Source: Exiguobacterium oxidotolerans JCM 12280 (GTDB taxonomy: Bacteria > Bacillota > Bacilli > Exiguobacteriales > Exiguobacteriaceae). From it: a stretch of 64,000 nucleotides of DNA. The DNA lies in contig NZ_JNIS01000001.1 in assembly GCF_000702625.1 (NCBI RefSeq), positions 1,436,501 through 1,500,500 of the forward strand, written 5' to 3'. A model generated the notes under the pieces. That model made no database searches. It was not told the DNA's origin and saw nothing but the letters and a program-made list of their open reading frames with translations. Made by a program: the position numbers and the translations under genes. Shown here one piece after another: positions 29,311 to 38,562 of the stretch (its first letter is position 1; each line of letters opens with the position of its first letter).

Positions 29311-30795
29311 TCATGGTGCATTGACTAATGTCCATTGAATTTGCGTCTGATACGTAGTAGCTCGTGGTCGTTTCCCTGTCAAATCGAGAATGATTCCTTC
29401 ACTTGGTCCATACGTCAAAATCGTTGATGTCGCTCCCATTTTCCCGGATGCAATTTCGTTATCAATGGTTTGTAACGTTTGATTTGTCGCACCGACTTTA
29501 AAAAGCAGCACGTCATCTAGTACATCACCTCCCTCGCTCGAGAGTGGTGCCGTCAACCTAGCGCGAAGTTTCCAATCATAATTCAAAGCATTTTGATGCG
29601 ATATTTCAATCGTCATCGCTGTTTTTCGATTGATTACGCCTTCTCTCCCTTTGATTTCCTGTGTTCCAAAATCGAGAACTTCAGGTACTTTAAGGTTAAA
29701 TACGGGACCGATTGTTAAAGTCGCCGTTCCAAGACCACTATTTAAAACATCCAAATCGACTACACTACTCGTCAATGAACTTTCAAATGTATACACTGAA
29801 TTTGTTCCGACCGGAAGTGGATTGACTTTGAAACTTAACGTAAAGATATCTTTTGATAAAAGTGAGAGTGCAAGCAAAGAACCGACTTCTGCATAAATTT
29901 GATTACCGTTTTGTTGAATCGAACTGGCCGGTACATTTGCAACTTTTGCGCCCAGCAATCCTGTATAGGAATAACTCAAACTGATTGTCCCTGCCTGAAT
30001 CGATTGCATCACTTCCTGTGGGAGTTGAAAAATCACGTATTTGCTTCCTAATCCTAAACTCAAAACGGATTGCATATCCGCAGCCAACGTAATTTTCCTT
30101 TGCGCTGCTTCATAAGCGGCAGTCAGGTTGACCGATCCTACCAACGCGACATCGAGTGCTCCTCTTTGTTCCGTTTTTTCCGCTCCTTCGTCGACAGGTA
30201 TTTCCTTATCCTCTAATGCAGGATTTTGTGACTTTGATGCCGTTGATGATTCATCCTCGGATTTTAGTGATTCTTTGTCTTCTGGTACTTGAGGTTCTAG
30301 TGTCGAGGGTATGTCACTCTCGGGTGTTGGGGACTCTTCCTCTTCTGGTACTTGAGGTTCTGGTGTCGAGGGTATTTCAGTCTCGGGTGTCGGGGACTCT
30401 TCCTCTTCTGGTACTTGAGGTTCTAGTGTAGGGGGTATTTCAGTCTCGGGTGTTGAAGACGCTTCCGGTGATGCAGGCTCCATGTGATCAAGTTCGTCGT
30501 TTTCCGGTGGCACGACCGCTTGATCCTCACCTTTTGCCCTATCGTCTCCTTTCTTTTTTGTTTCTTCGATAAATTCATTTTCTGCTTCCTTCAAGGTGTT
30601 TTCACAATAATCGACTACATCGATTGGAATTTGGTCAGGTGACGGTTGTGCTTCGAGAATGCTTACACATTCTTTTAACGTCGGATTACCTTTAATCGTA
30701 ATCGAAGTTGCATTCGCTAAAGCGTGTGTACCTGACAAGAAAATAATAAGCACTAGTATTGTTGGGATAGATTGGATTGGAGATTTTTTTATCAA
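29311..30795 (-). CDS. WxL domain surface protein 1 with Pro/Glu repeats
   Basis: A 494-residue secreted protein. A signal peptide (1-28, ending ALANA) is followed by a short helical region. Then comes an acidic Pro/Glu repeat of 21-residue units (about 110-175; unit EIPSTPEPQVPEEEESPTPE). A central beta-rich module (about 215-350) and a C-terminal WxL domain follow, with DWKLRARLTAP and a terminal IQWTLVNAP. The repeat probably works as a stalk lifting the domain from the wall. The start is TTG at 30795 with GGGGGAGG upstream. It is the first gene of the operon; the promoter should lie in the A/T-rich stretch 30796-31008. Confidence 0.9.
   Translation of the reverse strand: MIKKSPIQSIPTILVLIIFLSGTHALANATSITIKGNPTLKECVSILEAQPSPDQIPIDVVDYCENTLKEAENEFIEETKKKGDDRAKGEDQAVVPPENDELDHMEPASPEASSTPETEIPPTLEPQVPEEEESPTPETEIPSTPEPQVPEEEESPTPESDIPSTLEPQVPEDKESLKSEDESSTASKSQNPALEDKEIPVDEGAEKTEQRGALDVALVGSVNLTAAYEAAQRKITLAADMQSVLSLGLGSKYVIFQLPQEVMQSIQAGTISLSYSYTGLLGAKVANVPASSIQQNGNQIYAEVGSLLALSLLSKDIFTLSFKVNPLPVGTNSVYTFESSLTSSVVDLDVLNSGLGTATLTIGPVFNLKVPEVLDFGTQEIKGREGVINRKTAMTIEISHQNALNYDWKLRARLTAPLSSEGGDVLDDVLLFKVGATNQTLQTIDNEIASGKMGATSTILTYGPSEGIILDLTGKRPRATTYQTQIQWTLVNAP
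30281..30470 (-). repeat. 63-bp in-frame tandem repeat
   Basis: About three copies with exact 63-base spacing (the landmark TCTGGTACTTGAGG occurs at 30281, 30344 and 30407), each coding 21 residues of the Pro/Glu stalk. Copies differ at few positions, so the copy number may vary between strains. Confidence 0.85.
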
Positions 30796-31009
30796 CCACT
30801 ACCTCCCCCTCCTAACGACCAATTACGATTAACTCATTCACGACTTACTTCAACAATTACCTTATAAATACTAAAATAAACCAATTATTTTACAATTAAA
30901 AAGAAGTATCCTTCTTATTTTTTTCCTGAAATATGTTTATATGCTTGATATAACTCATTTATTCTATCGTTTCATTTTATCAAAATTATAATTTAGTGTT
31001 TAAAATCGT

Positions 31010-31041
31010 CAAAAAAATACACCTTCTCGTCTGAAGGTGTA
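31010..31041 (-). terminator. Terminator of the prohibitin-like operon
   Basis: Stem TACACCTTC/GAAGGTGTA (31018-31026 with 31033-31041), then seven T on the minus strand. Confidence 0.9.
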
Positions 31042-31051
31042 CTTTCATTAC

Positions 31052-31918
31052 TTATTTCTTCTCTGTTTCTTGATCTGGAAGTGGTAACTGCACCATGCTG
31101 CCCGATCCACTCACGAGTGGTGATTTTCCGTCCCATTTCTTGACAGCTTCATATTGAATCATTTCGGCAGTCAACGTTTTTTGAAGTTCCTTCTGTGCTT
31201 TCGCCAAACCTTGCGCTTCAATCAAACGCGCATCGGCTTCCCCTTGTGCTTCGACACGAAGTCGTTCTGCTTCAGCTTTGGCAATCGCGAGATCCGTTTT
31301 CTTCTTATCTAGCTCTTGTGAGGCTTTAACACGAGAATCGATGGCTTCTTGTGTTTTTTCATCTGGTTTTGGAGCACCGAGTGCAACGTCCTCAATGATG
31401 AAACCGATTTTTTTAACGTCTTCTGCAAATTGCGTTTGGATGCTCGTTGAAACATTTCCTGACTCTTCACCGAACAATTCGAGTACAGTTACTTTCGAAA
31501 TTTGCTCTCGTGACGCATCATATAAACGTTGTTTCAAATAGCCATCTGCGATTTCATCGATTTCGATTGGTCCAAACTTATTGAATACTTTCGTGACTTG
31601 ATCGGGAGAGACTGCAAAACTGTACGTAAAGTCGACAACGATGTTCTTCCCGTCTTTTGTCGCGAGCGTCATATTGTCGAGCGACTTCGTTTGCGTTCGA
31701 ATCGGATACTCCGTCACACGTGTGATCGGTGAAACGACGTGCCAACCTTGCGAAAGTGTTTCGTCCTGGACACCGCTTGACGGTTTGTAGACGACTCCGA
31801 CTTGCCCCGGTTCAATCTGTTCAACGATGAACGGTGTCATGGCAAGGAGTGCGACGACGATGACACCGGCAATGATCATCGCTGGGTTAATTCTTTTCTT
31901 TGGTTTGATTTCTCTCAT
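31052..31918 (-). CDS. Prohibitin-like SPFH membrane protein
   Basis: A 288-residue protein. One N-terminal helix (about 13-33) precedes an SPFH/Band-7 domain (VEQIEPGQVGVVYKPSSG through IEDVALGAPKP). A long charged coiled coil (about 195-255, Ala/Glu/Lys-rich) follows, then a short tail. SPFH proteins form ring-like scaffolds at membranes and often regulate proteases. ATG at 31918 overlaps the stop codon of the preceding 33-residue gene (TAATG), so translation is probably coupled. Confidence 0.9.
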   Translation of the reverse strand: MREIKPKKRINPAMIIAGVIVVALLAMTPFIVEQIEPGQVGVVYKPSSGVQDETLSQGWHVVSPITRVTEYPIRTQTKSLDNMTLATKDGKNIVVDFTYSFAVSPDQVTKVFNKFGPIEIDEIADGYLKQRLYDASREQISKVTVLELFGEESGNVSTSIQTQFAEDVKKIGFIIEDVALGAPKPDEKTQEAIDSRVKASQELDKKKTDLAIAKAEAERLRVEAQGEADARLIEAQGLAKAQKELQKTLTAEMIQYEAVKKWDGKSPLVSGSGSMVQLPLPDQETEKK

Positions 31919-32019
31919 TATGAGTCCCCTTTGTCAATTTTGTCTTGGATATATTTATACAGTTCGATTCCTAACAAGGCGATGAGTGCGAAAAACAGTA
32001 AGGTAAACAATGTTGCCAT
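31918..32019 (-). CDS. 33-residue single-pass membrane protein upstream of the prohibitin-like gene
   Basis: Translated by hand: MATLFTLLFFALIALLGIEL, then YKYIQDKIDKGDS. Residues 3-20 are one hydrophobic helix, followed by a charged amphipathic tail. GAAGGAGGGATG lies upstream of the ATG at 32019. The stop shares a base with the SPFH gene's ATG (TAATG), indicating an operon with coupled translation. It is too short for most gene finders. A role as a partner or regulator of the SPFH scaffold is inferred from position alone. Confidence 0.75.
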   Translation of the reverse strand: MATLFTLLFFALIALLGIELYKYIQDKIDKGDS

Positions 32020-32212
32020 GATTTCTCATCCCTCCTTCATCCTGTCTCTTTAACTTATACGGTTGATTTCAAAAAATGTTTCATGACCCTGGTTGCTAAT
32101 TTTTGCAATCCGGTCTAAGATGTAAAGAACTTTGTCCTTAAAACGAGCGGTATCATTTTGTGGTACACTCGTAACAGCACATCACACACTAGAAACGAGG
32201 GTTCATCTCTAT

Positions 32213-33835
32213 ATGATTACAGTACAAAACGTCGGCCTCCGCTTTGCGGACCGCAAATTATTCGAAGACGTCAACATCAAGTTCACACCAGGTAACTGTT
32301 ACGGTTTGATTGGTGCGAACGGCGCCGGTAAATCGACTTTCCTCAAAATTCTTGCAGGAGACATCGAAGCACAACAAGGCGATGTCATCATCACACCGGG
32401 TGAGCGTCTTGGCGTACTCCGTCAGAACCATTATGAATATGAAGAGTTCCAAGTCATCGAAACGGTCATGATGGGACACAAACGCCTGTATGAAGTCATG
32501 AAAGAAAAAGATGCGATTTATATGAAAGAAAACTTCTCCGATGAAGACGGCATGCGTGCCGCTGAACTCGAAGGGGAATTCGCGGAAATGAATGGTTGGG
32601 AAGCTGAATCGGAAGCCGCGATGCTCCTTCAAGGTCTTGGAATCAAAGAAAGCCTGCATACGAAAACAATGGCTGAATTAACAGGTGGAGAAAAAGTTAA
32701 AGTCTTGCTCGCGCAAGCGTTGTTCGGTAAGCCGGATATCCTGTTACTCGATGAGCCTACCAACGGTCTCGACCTAAAAGCCGTCAAATGGCTCGAAGAA
32801 TTCTTGATCGGTTTTGAGAACACGGTCATCGTCATTTCCCACGACCGTCACTTCCTCAACAACGTCTGTACGCACATGGCCGATCTCGACTACGGTAAAA
32901 TTCAACTCTATATCGGGAACTATGATTTCTGGTATGAGTCAAGCCAACTCGCTTCGCGGATGGCTGGCGATCAAAACAAGAAAAAAGAAGAAAAAATCAA
33001 AGAACTTCAAGCCTTCATCGCGCGTTTTAGCTCAAACGCTTCAAAAGCGAAACAAGCGACGTCACGGAAGAAGTTGCTCGATAAAATCACACTTGACGAC
33101 ATCCGTCCGTCATCACGCCGCTATCCGTTCGTCGGTTTCTCACCAGAACGTGAAATCGGAAATGATTTATTGACGGTCGAAGGTCTTTCGAAGACGATCG
33201 ATGGCGTCAAAGTGCTCGACAATGTCCGTTTCTCATTAAATAAAACAGACAAAGTGGCGTTCATCAGCCAAAGCGATATCGCCATCACGACACTGTTCAA
33301 AATTTTGATGGGTGAGATGGAAGCAGACAGCGGAACATTCAAATGGGGCGTTACGACGTCGCAATCATACTTGCCAAAAGACAACTCGGAGTTCTTCGAA
33401 GGGTCTGACAAAACGATTCTTGATTGGCTGCGCCAATACTCGCCAGCTGATGAAAGTGACACGTTCCTTCGCGGTTTCCTCGGTCGGATGCTCTTCTCCG
33501 GTGAAGAAGTCATGAAAAAAGCATCAGTCCTCTCTGGGGGAGAAAAAGTCCGTTGTATGTTATCGAAAGCGATGCTCAGCGGTTCAAACGTCCTCGTCCT
33601 CGACGATCCGACGAATCACTTAGACCTCGAATCGATCACGGCACTCAACGATGGCTTGATTGCTTACAAAGGTGCGATGCTCTTCAGCTCGCATGACCAT
33701 CAGTTCGTCGAAACGATTGCGAACCGCATCATCGAACTCACACCAAACGGAATCGTTGATAAAGAAACGACGTACGATGAGTACCTCAACAACGAATCCA
33801 TCCAACAACAGTTAACTGCGTTATACGCACATTGA
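32213..33835 (+). CDS. ykpA: ABC-F family ATPase, YkpA-like
   Basis: A 540-residue tandem ATPase without membrane helices, the same length as Bacillus YkpA. The first domain is canonical: GANGAGKSTF near residue 34, LTGGEKVKVLL, LLLDEPTNGLDL. A charged linker rich in Lys follows (about 240-290). The second domain has a good signature (LSGGEKVRCML) and Walker B (LVLDDPTNHLD) but a degenerate Walker A, reading AFISQSDIAITTLFK. ABC-F proteins bind the ribosomal E site and ease stalled or drug-blocked translation. ATG at 32213 follows GAGGG; the 27-codon extension has no site. Confidence 0.9.
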   Translation: MITVQNVGLRFADRKLFEDVNIKFTPGNCYGLIGANGAGKSTFLKILAGDIEAQQGDVIITPGERLGVLRQNHYEYEEFQVIETVMMGHKRLYEVMKEKDAIYMKENFSDEDGMRAAELEGEFAEMNGWEAESEAAMLLQGLGIKESLHTKTMAELTGGEKVKVLLAQALFGKPDILLLDEPTNGLDLKAVKWLEEFLIGFENTVIVISHDRHFLNNVCTHMADLDYGKIQLYIGNYDFWYESSQLASRMAGDQNKKKEEKIKELQAFIARFSSNASKAKQATSRKKLLDKITLDDIRPSSRRYPFVGFSPEREIGNDLLTVEGLSKTIDGVKVLDNVRFSLNKTDKVAFISQSDIAITTLFKILMGEMEADSGTFKWGVTTSQSYLPKDNSEFFEGSDKTILDWLRQYSPADESDTFLRGFLGRMLFSGEEVMKKASVLSGGEKVRCMLSKAMLSGSNVLVLDDPTNHLDLESITALNDGLIAYKGAMLFSSHDHQFVETIANRIIELTPNGIVDKETTYDEYLNNESIQQQLTALYAH

Positions 33836-33841
33836 TCTGTC

Positions 33842-33874
33842 GGCTGTCCTTTACATAAAGGGCAGTCTTTTTTT
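33842..33874 (+). terminator. Terminator of the ABC-F gene
   Basis: Stem GCTGTCCTTT/AAAGGGCAGT around ACAT, then seven T. Confidence 0.85.
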
Positions 33875-34000
33875 GTAAATCCATTCTTAACCTTCCGACA
33901 CCAGACTGTCTCGCTTTCTTTACACCGCATACACAATCCCTTGTTTTAATTAAGAACGTAGCCACAACACGAGTTTAAAACAACATGGGGGGAAACAAAT

Positions 34001-35890
34001 ATGAAACGTACACTTATGGTCGGCCTATCGGCAGCACTTTTATCGTCAAGTCTGATTCCAACACTCGCAGATGCTAAATCAAACGAACATCATTCAAATA
34101 AAGCCATCAAACACATTGAATTTTTATCGATGGATGCACCAAAAACGATTGATCAAATGGTTAAAACGTATACAGATGCTAAAGTTAAAATCACATACAA
34201 GAACGGGAAAACAGAAGTAAAAGCACTCGATTACAACCAATTGTTCTTGTCGCAAGATAAAATCGTCGACAACAAAGGACAAAAAATCGCAGCCGGTACA
34301 CCAATCGATGTTAATGGTGACCCAATCATCGACCGCAGTGTTCCCGATAAGCCGGAAGCATTCGTCTCGGATGCACCGGACTCGAACAGCTTGCTTGAAG
34401 TCCACGGCAAAAAGTACTTGGTCTCCCACTTCGAATACGATTCAATCGACAATGCAGGAAACTCCGTCCGCGGACTTCCGGCATCGATGACATTGACAGA
34501 AGTCACACAAGATAAAAAGACCGGTAAACTGGCGGTCAAAAAATCGAGTAAAATCGACTTCAAAAACGTCAACGGATTATGGACACCATGTAACGGATCA
34601 ACGACGCCATGGGGAACACACCTCGGTTCGGAAGAATATGAGCCGGATGCACGTGCGTTCGAAGCCGATTCAAATTCATCCGCTTATAAAGAAGTCGCTG
34701 CATTCGCAGAACGTTACTTCGGTGACGCAAGTAAAGCCAATCCGTACTTCTACGGTTATACACCTGAAATCTCAGTCGACCGTAAAGGACAATCGTCTGT
34801 CGTCAAGCACTACAGTACAGGTCGTTTCTCACACGAGATGATGCAAGTCTTGCCTGACCAAAAAACGGCGATCTTTGGAGATGACGGCAATAACACGATG
34901 ATGTTCATGTACGTCGCCGATAAGAAAAAAGACTTCTCAAAAGGAACACTTTACGCAGCGAAGTTCAACCAAACGAAAGCGACTGAAGGCGGTGCCGGTA
35001 AACTCGAATGGATTAAACTCGGTCACTCGTCAGATGCTGCTGTCAAAAAGATCATCGATAACGGAACGACGTTCAGCGACATCTTCGAAACGGCGACTGA
35101 ACCAACACCCGGTTTCACAGCAGTCAAAACGGCAGCAAGCAAAAACGTCGAGTACTTGAAAGTAAAACCAGGCATGGAGAAAGCAGCTGCTTTCCTCGAA
35201 TCACGTCGTTATGGCGCGACACTCGGTGCGACATCTGAGTTCAACAAGATGGAAGGCATCACGGTCAACGAAAAAGACAAAAAAGCATACATCGCGCTGT
35301 CCTACGTGTCAGGTAGCACAGAAAAACAAGCCGGTGCCGTCCAAGACGACATCCAGTTCGAAAAACGTGAATCTGGCGTGACGTATGAACTCGATCTCGG
35401 TCGTGCTAAAAAAATCGACAGTTCTTATGTCCCAACACGGATGAAGGCCCTTGTGATTGGTGAAGATTTAGCGAAACCGGATGCTTACGGAAATACGGCG
35501 AATCCAAACCTCGTCGCAAACCCGGATAACCTTGCTTACTCTGCTGCCTCGAATACGTTGTTCATCGGTGAGGACAGCTCACTGCACACGAACAACTTCG
35601 TCTGGGCATACGACTTGAAAACGAAGAAACTTTCACGTATTTTATCGGTTCCCGTCGGTGCAGAAGCTACAGGACTCCGTTCGCTCGACCGTGTCGGTGG
35701 CTATAGCTACTTGCTCAGCAACTACCAACATCCAGGTGAAGGTCTTGACGGCAAACAGATCACAGCAGTTGACCCGAAAGAGCTTGAACAAGCGATGCAA
35801 GATGGCATCGGCATCCAAAAAACAGGTGGTGTCGGCTACCTCTCCGGTCTTCCGACAGGCAACACTAAATCGTACTCGCACCACCATTAA
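34001..35890 (+). CDS. phoX: PhoX-type (DUF839) secreted alkaline phosphatase
   Basis: A 629-residue protein with a signal peptide (1-25, ending ADA). The PhoX beta-propeller shows the marker block WTPCNGSTTPWGTHLGSEEY near 190-210, SVVKHYSTGRFSHE and PDNLAYSAASNTLFIGEDSS near the C-terminus. PhoX enzymes use calcium and iron to release phosphate from phosphomonoesters outside the cell; relatives in DUF839 are less well defined. ATG at 34001 follows GGGGGG. It is monocistronic. A weak pair of PhoP-like hexamers (TTTACA at 33919, TACACA at 33930, spaced by five bases) lies upstream but is not enough to call a Pho box. Confidence 0.88.
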   Translation: MKRTLMVGLSAALLSSSLIPTLADAKSNEHHSNKAIKHIEFLSMDAPKTIDQMVKTYTDAKVKITYKNGKTEVKALDYNQLFLSQDKIVDNKGQKIAAGTPIDVNGDPIIDRSVPDKPEAFVSDAPDSNSLLEVHGKKYLVSHFEYDSIDNAGNSVRGLPASMTLTEVTQDKKTGKLAVKKSSKIDFKNVNGLWTPCNGSTTPWGTHLGSEEYEPDARAFEADSNSSAYKEVAAFAERYFGDASKANPYFYGYTPEISVDRKGQSSVVKHYSTGRFSHEMMQVLPDQKTAIFGDDGNNTMMFMYVADKKKDFSKGTLYAAKFNQTKATEGGAGKLEWIKLGHSSDAAVKKIIDNGTTFSDIFETATEPTPGFTAVKTAASKNVEYLKVKPGMEKAAAFLESRRYGATLGATSEFNKMEGITVNEKDKKAYIALSYVSGSTEKQAGAVQDDIQFEKRESGVTYELDLGRAKKIDSSYVPTRMKALVIGEDLAKPDAYGNTANPNLVANPDNLAYSAASNTLFIGEDSSLHTNNFVWAYDLKTKKLSRILSVPVGAEATGLRSLDRVGGYSYLLSNYQHPGEGLDGKQITAVDPKELEQAMQDGIGIQKTGGVGYLSGLPTGNTKSYSHHH

Positions 35891-35921
35891 TCTGAACAAC
35901 GAACGACTGCATCGTTCTTCA

Positions 35922-35977
35922 CTAAAACAGGTGTCTCCCGTTTCCGTCATGACTGGAATGGGAAGACACCTGTTTTT
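35922..35977. terminator. Shared terminator of phoX and the SRPBCC gene
   Basis: A 13-base stem AAAACAGGTGTCT/AGACACCTGTTTT with A and T tracts on both sides. It touches the SRPBCC stop codon. Confidence 0.85.
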
Positions 35978-36434
35978 AGTTTTGAATTTGTTTAACCTCT
36001 GCTTCGAGCCGCTCGAGAAATCCATTGACGATTTTCTCGTTCTCGCGTTCTCCGCCTAACGATAAGAGACTGCGACCGACGAAGTTGACACCTTCATTTT
36101 TCCCCGTGTAAATCAAACGACAGGTCGTCGCATCAATCCGCTTCAGCGCAAACGACATCTCGAGGCGAAACATCTTTGCTAACGTAAAACCAATCGTATT
36201 TTGTTTATAGTCCGGTTCATTCGTATAGGCAAGATCGGTCACGATGTAGGTTTCAAGCCGGTTCCCTTGCATATAGGTTTGGCGGTACGTCGATCCGACG
36301 ACACCCGGTTTACGTTCAATCACCTCATGCTGGACGACACCCGGAATGAGTCGTTGCAGTCGATCATGGTCAAACAGATGCCACGCTTGTTCAATCGGAA
36401 TCGGGAGTACCTTTTCTTCGCGCCACGTCACCAT
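35976..36434 (-). CDS. SRPBCC (START-like) ligand-binding protein
   Basis: A 152-residue single-domain protein with the SRPBCC start PIPIEQAWHLFDHDRLQRLI, a glycine-rich turn (PGVVGSTYRQTY) and a long C-terminal helix (ENEKIVNGFLERLEAEVKQI). The fold makes a deep hydrophobic pocket for lipids or polyketide-like ligands. No catalytic residues can be assigned. ATG at 36434 follows AAGGAGG. It is monocistronic. Confidence 0.8.
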   Translation of the reverse strand: MVTWREEKVLPIPIEQAWHLFDHDRLQRLIPGVVQHEVIERKPGVVGSTYRQTYMQGNRLETYIVTDLAYTNEPDYKQNTIGFTLAKMFRLEMSFALKRIDATTCRLIYTGKNEGVNFVGRSLLSLGGERENEKIVNGFLERLEAEVKQIQN

Positions 36435-36456
36435 GACACCACCTCCTTTTAGTTTA

Positions 36457-36512
36457 AAAATACCCCGATGTCCGTCGTTCTAACGCTCGACTCCGGAACA
36501 ATCAGGGTATTT
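36457..36512 (-). terminator. Terminator of the SAM-riboswitch operon
   Basis: Outer stem AATACCCCGAT/ATCAGGGTATT (one mismatch) with inner pairs TCCGTCG and CGACTCCGGA, then a T tract on the minus strand. Confidence 0.7.
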
Positions 36513-36538
36513 TCCTTACTTTAAGTGGTTTTTAGTGT

Positions 36539-37486
36539 TCACTTCACGGTTTGACGTTCTAACGCGTGACCGAGGAATTTTGCAAGTTCCAGCATCCCGA
36601 ACTTCCCAGCCGCCGCTTCAGCGTCTGAATTGTAATTCGTATTCGTATTGACGTCGTACGTATAGATCGTCCCGTCTGCATCCTTGATGAACTCAATCCC
36701 GGCGACCGCGATTTGGTTCGCCTTCAAAAATGCCTCGTATTGCGCGATGATCGGGTCATCGAACCCCTCAACGACTTGGAATTTCATCGGCGTCTCTGCC
36801 ACCTCTTCTCCGACCGGGCAGAACAAATCATCGATGACACATGCATCGGCAGGGCAGAGCTCGAATCCTTCCGACGTATCGACACGGACCGCATAGACGA
36901 ACTTACCACCGACGAATTCACAACGCGTAATGTACGGTTCAGGTGCTTGAATGTACTCTTGAATCAACGTGATGCCGTCGACCGGCTCATCGAATGTCGG
37001 TCCGTCAAGATAGGTCTCGAGTGCTTCAATCGAGTGGAACAACTGAACGCCGAGTCCTTTGCCGGCACGATTGTGTTTCGTGATGAACGACGATACTCCG
37101 ATGTTTTGAGCAGCTTGGACGATTTGATCCCGCCCGACGGCTGCCGTCGTTTTCGGAACACGGATACCTGCTTTGCGTAAGGCGGTGTACTGGTTAACCT
37201 TACTGACTTCAAGTCGTAACGCACGGCTTCCGTTGAAAACCGTCCGATCATGTTCTTCGAGCCAAGCGAGGACCCCTTCCGTCAATTCTGGTGCATAGCG
37301 GTGCCCCCGTGTATGGGACGAGGCACTCATCCGGCTGTAAAAAACGCCCTCTGGTGGTGTTTCATCAAGTGGAACGATGCCTTCGTTGAGGTGCCACTGT
37401 TCATACGGTAAGTTGAGTTCCTCGAGTCGCTTGATTAAATGATCCGTCCATTCCTGATTTTCGTGTAAAATATGAATTTTCGTCAT
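36539..37486 (-). CDS. RimK-like ATP-grasp ligase
   Basis: A 315-residue ATP-grasp enzyme. The N-terminal part has GVFYSRMSASSHTRGHRYAP and FNGSRALRLEVSKVNQYTAL. The ATP-grasp core follows (SSFITKHNRAGKGLGVQLF, LIQEYIQAPEPYITRCEFVG). The magnesium site is near the C-terminus (VAGIEFIKDADGTIYTYDVN, then TNTNYN). RimK-type enzymes join an amino acid to a carboxylate via an acyl-phosphate. Its ATG overlaps the monooxygenase stop by four bases (ATGA), so both follow the SAM riboswitch. A substrate linked to sulfur amino acids is inferred from that control only. Confidence 0.88.
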   Translation of the reverse strand: MTKIHILHENQEWTDHLIKRLEELNLPYEQWHLNEGIVPLDETPPEGVFYSRMSASSHTRGHRYAPELTEGVLAWLEEHDRTVFNGSRALRLEVSKVNQYTALRKAGIRVPKTTAAVGRDQIVQAAQNIGVSSFITKHNRAGKGLGVQLFHSIEALETYLDGPTFDEPVDGITLIQEYIQAPEPYITRCEFVGGKFVYAVRVDTSEGFELCPADACVIDDLFCPVGEEVAETPMKFQVVEGFDDPIIAQYEAFLKANQIAVAGIEFIKDADGTIYTYDVNTNTNYNSDAEAAAGKFGMLELAKFLGHALERQTVK

Positions 37487-38541
37487 TTTAGTTGACCTAC
37501 CTTTCGTTTCGCTTCGACACGTGGCATGACCTCGCGGGCAAAGCGTTCCATTTCTTCGAGTTGGGGAGAAAATTGAAGCAAGAGCAATGTCACGCCGACC
37601 GCTTCAAATTCAAGAATCCGTTCTGCGATTTGATCCGGCGTCCCAATCAGGTTCGGACGCAAGCCACGGTTTGAGACGGAATAGTCATTTCGTTTGACCT
37701 GTTGTTCGAGTTGCGATTTACTGACGAAGTCGTCATACCCGGCGTATCCGGCACCGTCTTCTTTCACGTCCGTAATCCGGCGCCATTCTTCGAGCGCTGC
37801 TGCTTCCGTCTCGCGACAGATGATATAAGCCGCCAGTCCGAAACTCGCAAGCGGCTGCTTCCCGGTCGCCGCGCGGCGGGTTTTCATATCCGTAATCTTC
37901 GTCGCGACTTCATCGACTGTTCCTCCGTGCATGACATAGGCATCACAGTGATTGACGATTGTCTGTTTCCCCGTCTCGCTCTCACCACCGGCGTACAGCT
38001 TGATACCGGGACGCTGAACGGGTTTCGGGTGAAGCTCTGCCCGTTCCAGCTGATAGTAGTCCCCGTCAAAACTGTAGGGTGATGCGTCCGCCCATAATCC
38101 TTTCATGACCGTCACGAATTCTTCCGTTCGGGCATACCGTTCGTCATGGGCTGTAAAAATCCCATTGTACTGACGGGCTTCTTCCTCCCACCAGGCCGAA
38201 ACGACGTTGAGCGTGAACCGTCCATTACTCAATTGATCAATGTTTGCCGCCATCTTTGCTGTTGTTGCCGGATTATGAAAACCGGGTCGGACGGCTGTCA
38301 TGATTTCCAACCGTTCCGTTGTTGCCGCGATGGCTGCTGCTGTCGTCCACGCCTCAAGACTCGGTTCGGCTATTCCTTTGATGTCGTTTAAATTCAATTC
38401 TGCAATCAATGTCGTCGAAAAGCCAATCCGTTCTGCCGTCTGTGCGACGTGTTTCGCATAATCGAATGTCGCCGGCATTTGTTCATCCTCGACGTTCCGT
38501 AACCAACCTCCGAAGATTGGTAGCCAAAATCCGTATTCCAT
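37483..38541 (-). CDS. LLM-class flavin monooxygenase (SsuD/SfnG-like)
   Basis: A 352-residue reduced-flavin-dependent monooxygenase of the bacterial luciferase family, full length. It starts MEYGFWLPIFGGWLRNVEDE. It has GRFTLNVVSAWWEEEARQYN, the FMN/active-site block of the SsuD group, and YAGGESETGKQTI. SsuD-type enzymes release sulfite from alkanesulfonates; SfnG acts on dimethylsulfone. Control by a SAM riboswitch supports sulfur scavenging. ATG at 38541 has GGGGGCACGGGGG upstream. First gene of a two-gene operon. No ABC transporter for sulfonates is adjacent. Confidence 0.88.
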   Translation of the reverse strand: MEYGFWLPIFGGWLRNVEDEQMPATFDYAKHVAQTAERIGFSTTLIAELNLNDIKGIAEPSLEAWTTAAAIAATTERLEIMTAVRPGFHNPATTAKMAANIDQLSNGRFTLNVVSAWWEEEARQYNGIFTAHDERYARTEEFVTVMKGLWADASPYSFDGDYYQLERAELHPKPVQRPGIKLYAGGESETGKQTIVNHCDAYVMHGGTVDEVATKITDMKTRRAATGKQPLASFGLAAYIICRETEAAALEEWRRITDVKEDGAGYAGYDDFVSKSQLEQQVKRNDYSVSNRGLRPNLIGTPDQIAERILEFEAVGVTLLLLQFSPQLEEMERFAREVMPRVEAKRKVGQLK

Positions 38542-38562
38542 CCCCCGTGCCCCCTTTTTGCA

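Noticed and set aside
33919..33935. Pho box before the PhoX gene
   Set aside because: Only two hexamers (TTTACA, TACACA) with right spacing; the flanking repeats expected for PhoP do not fit.
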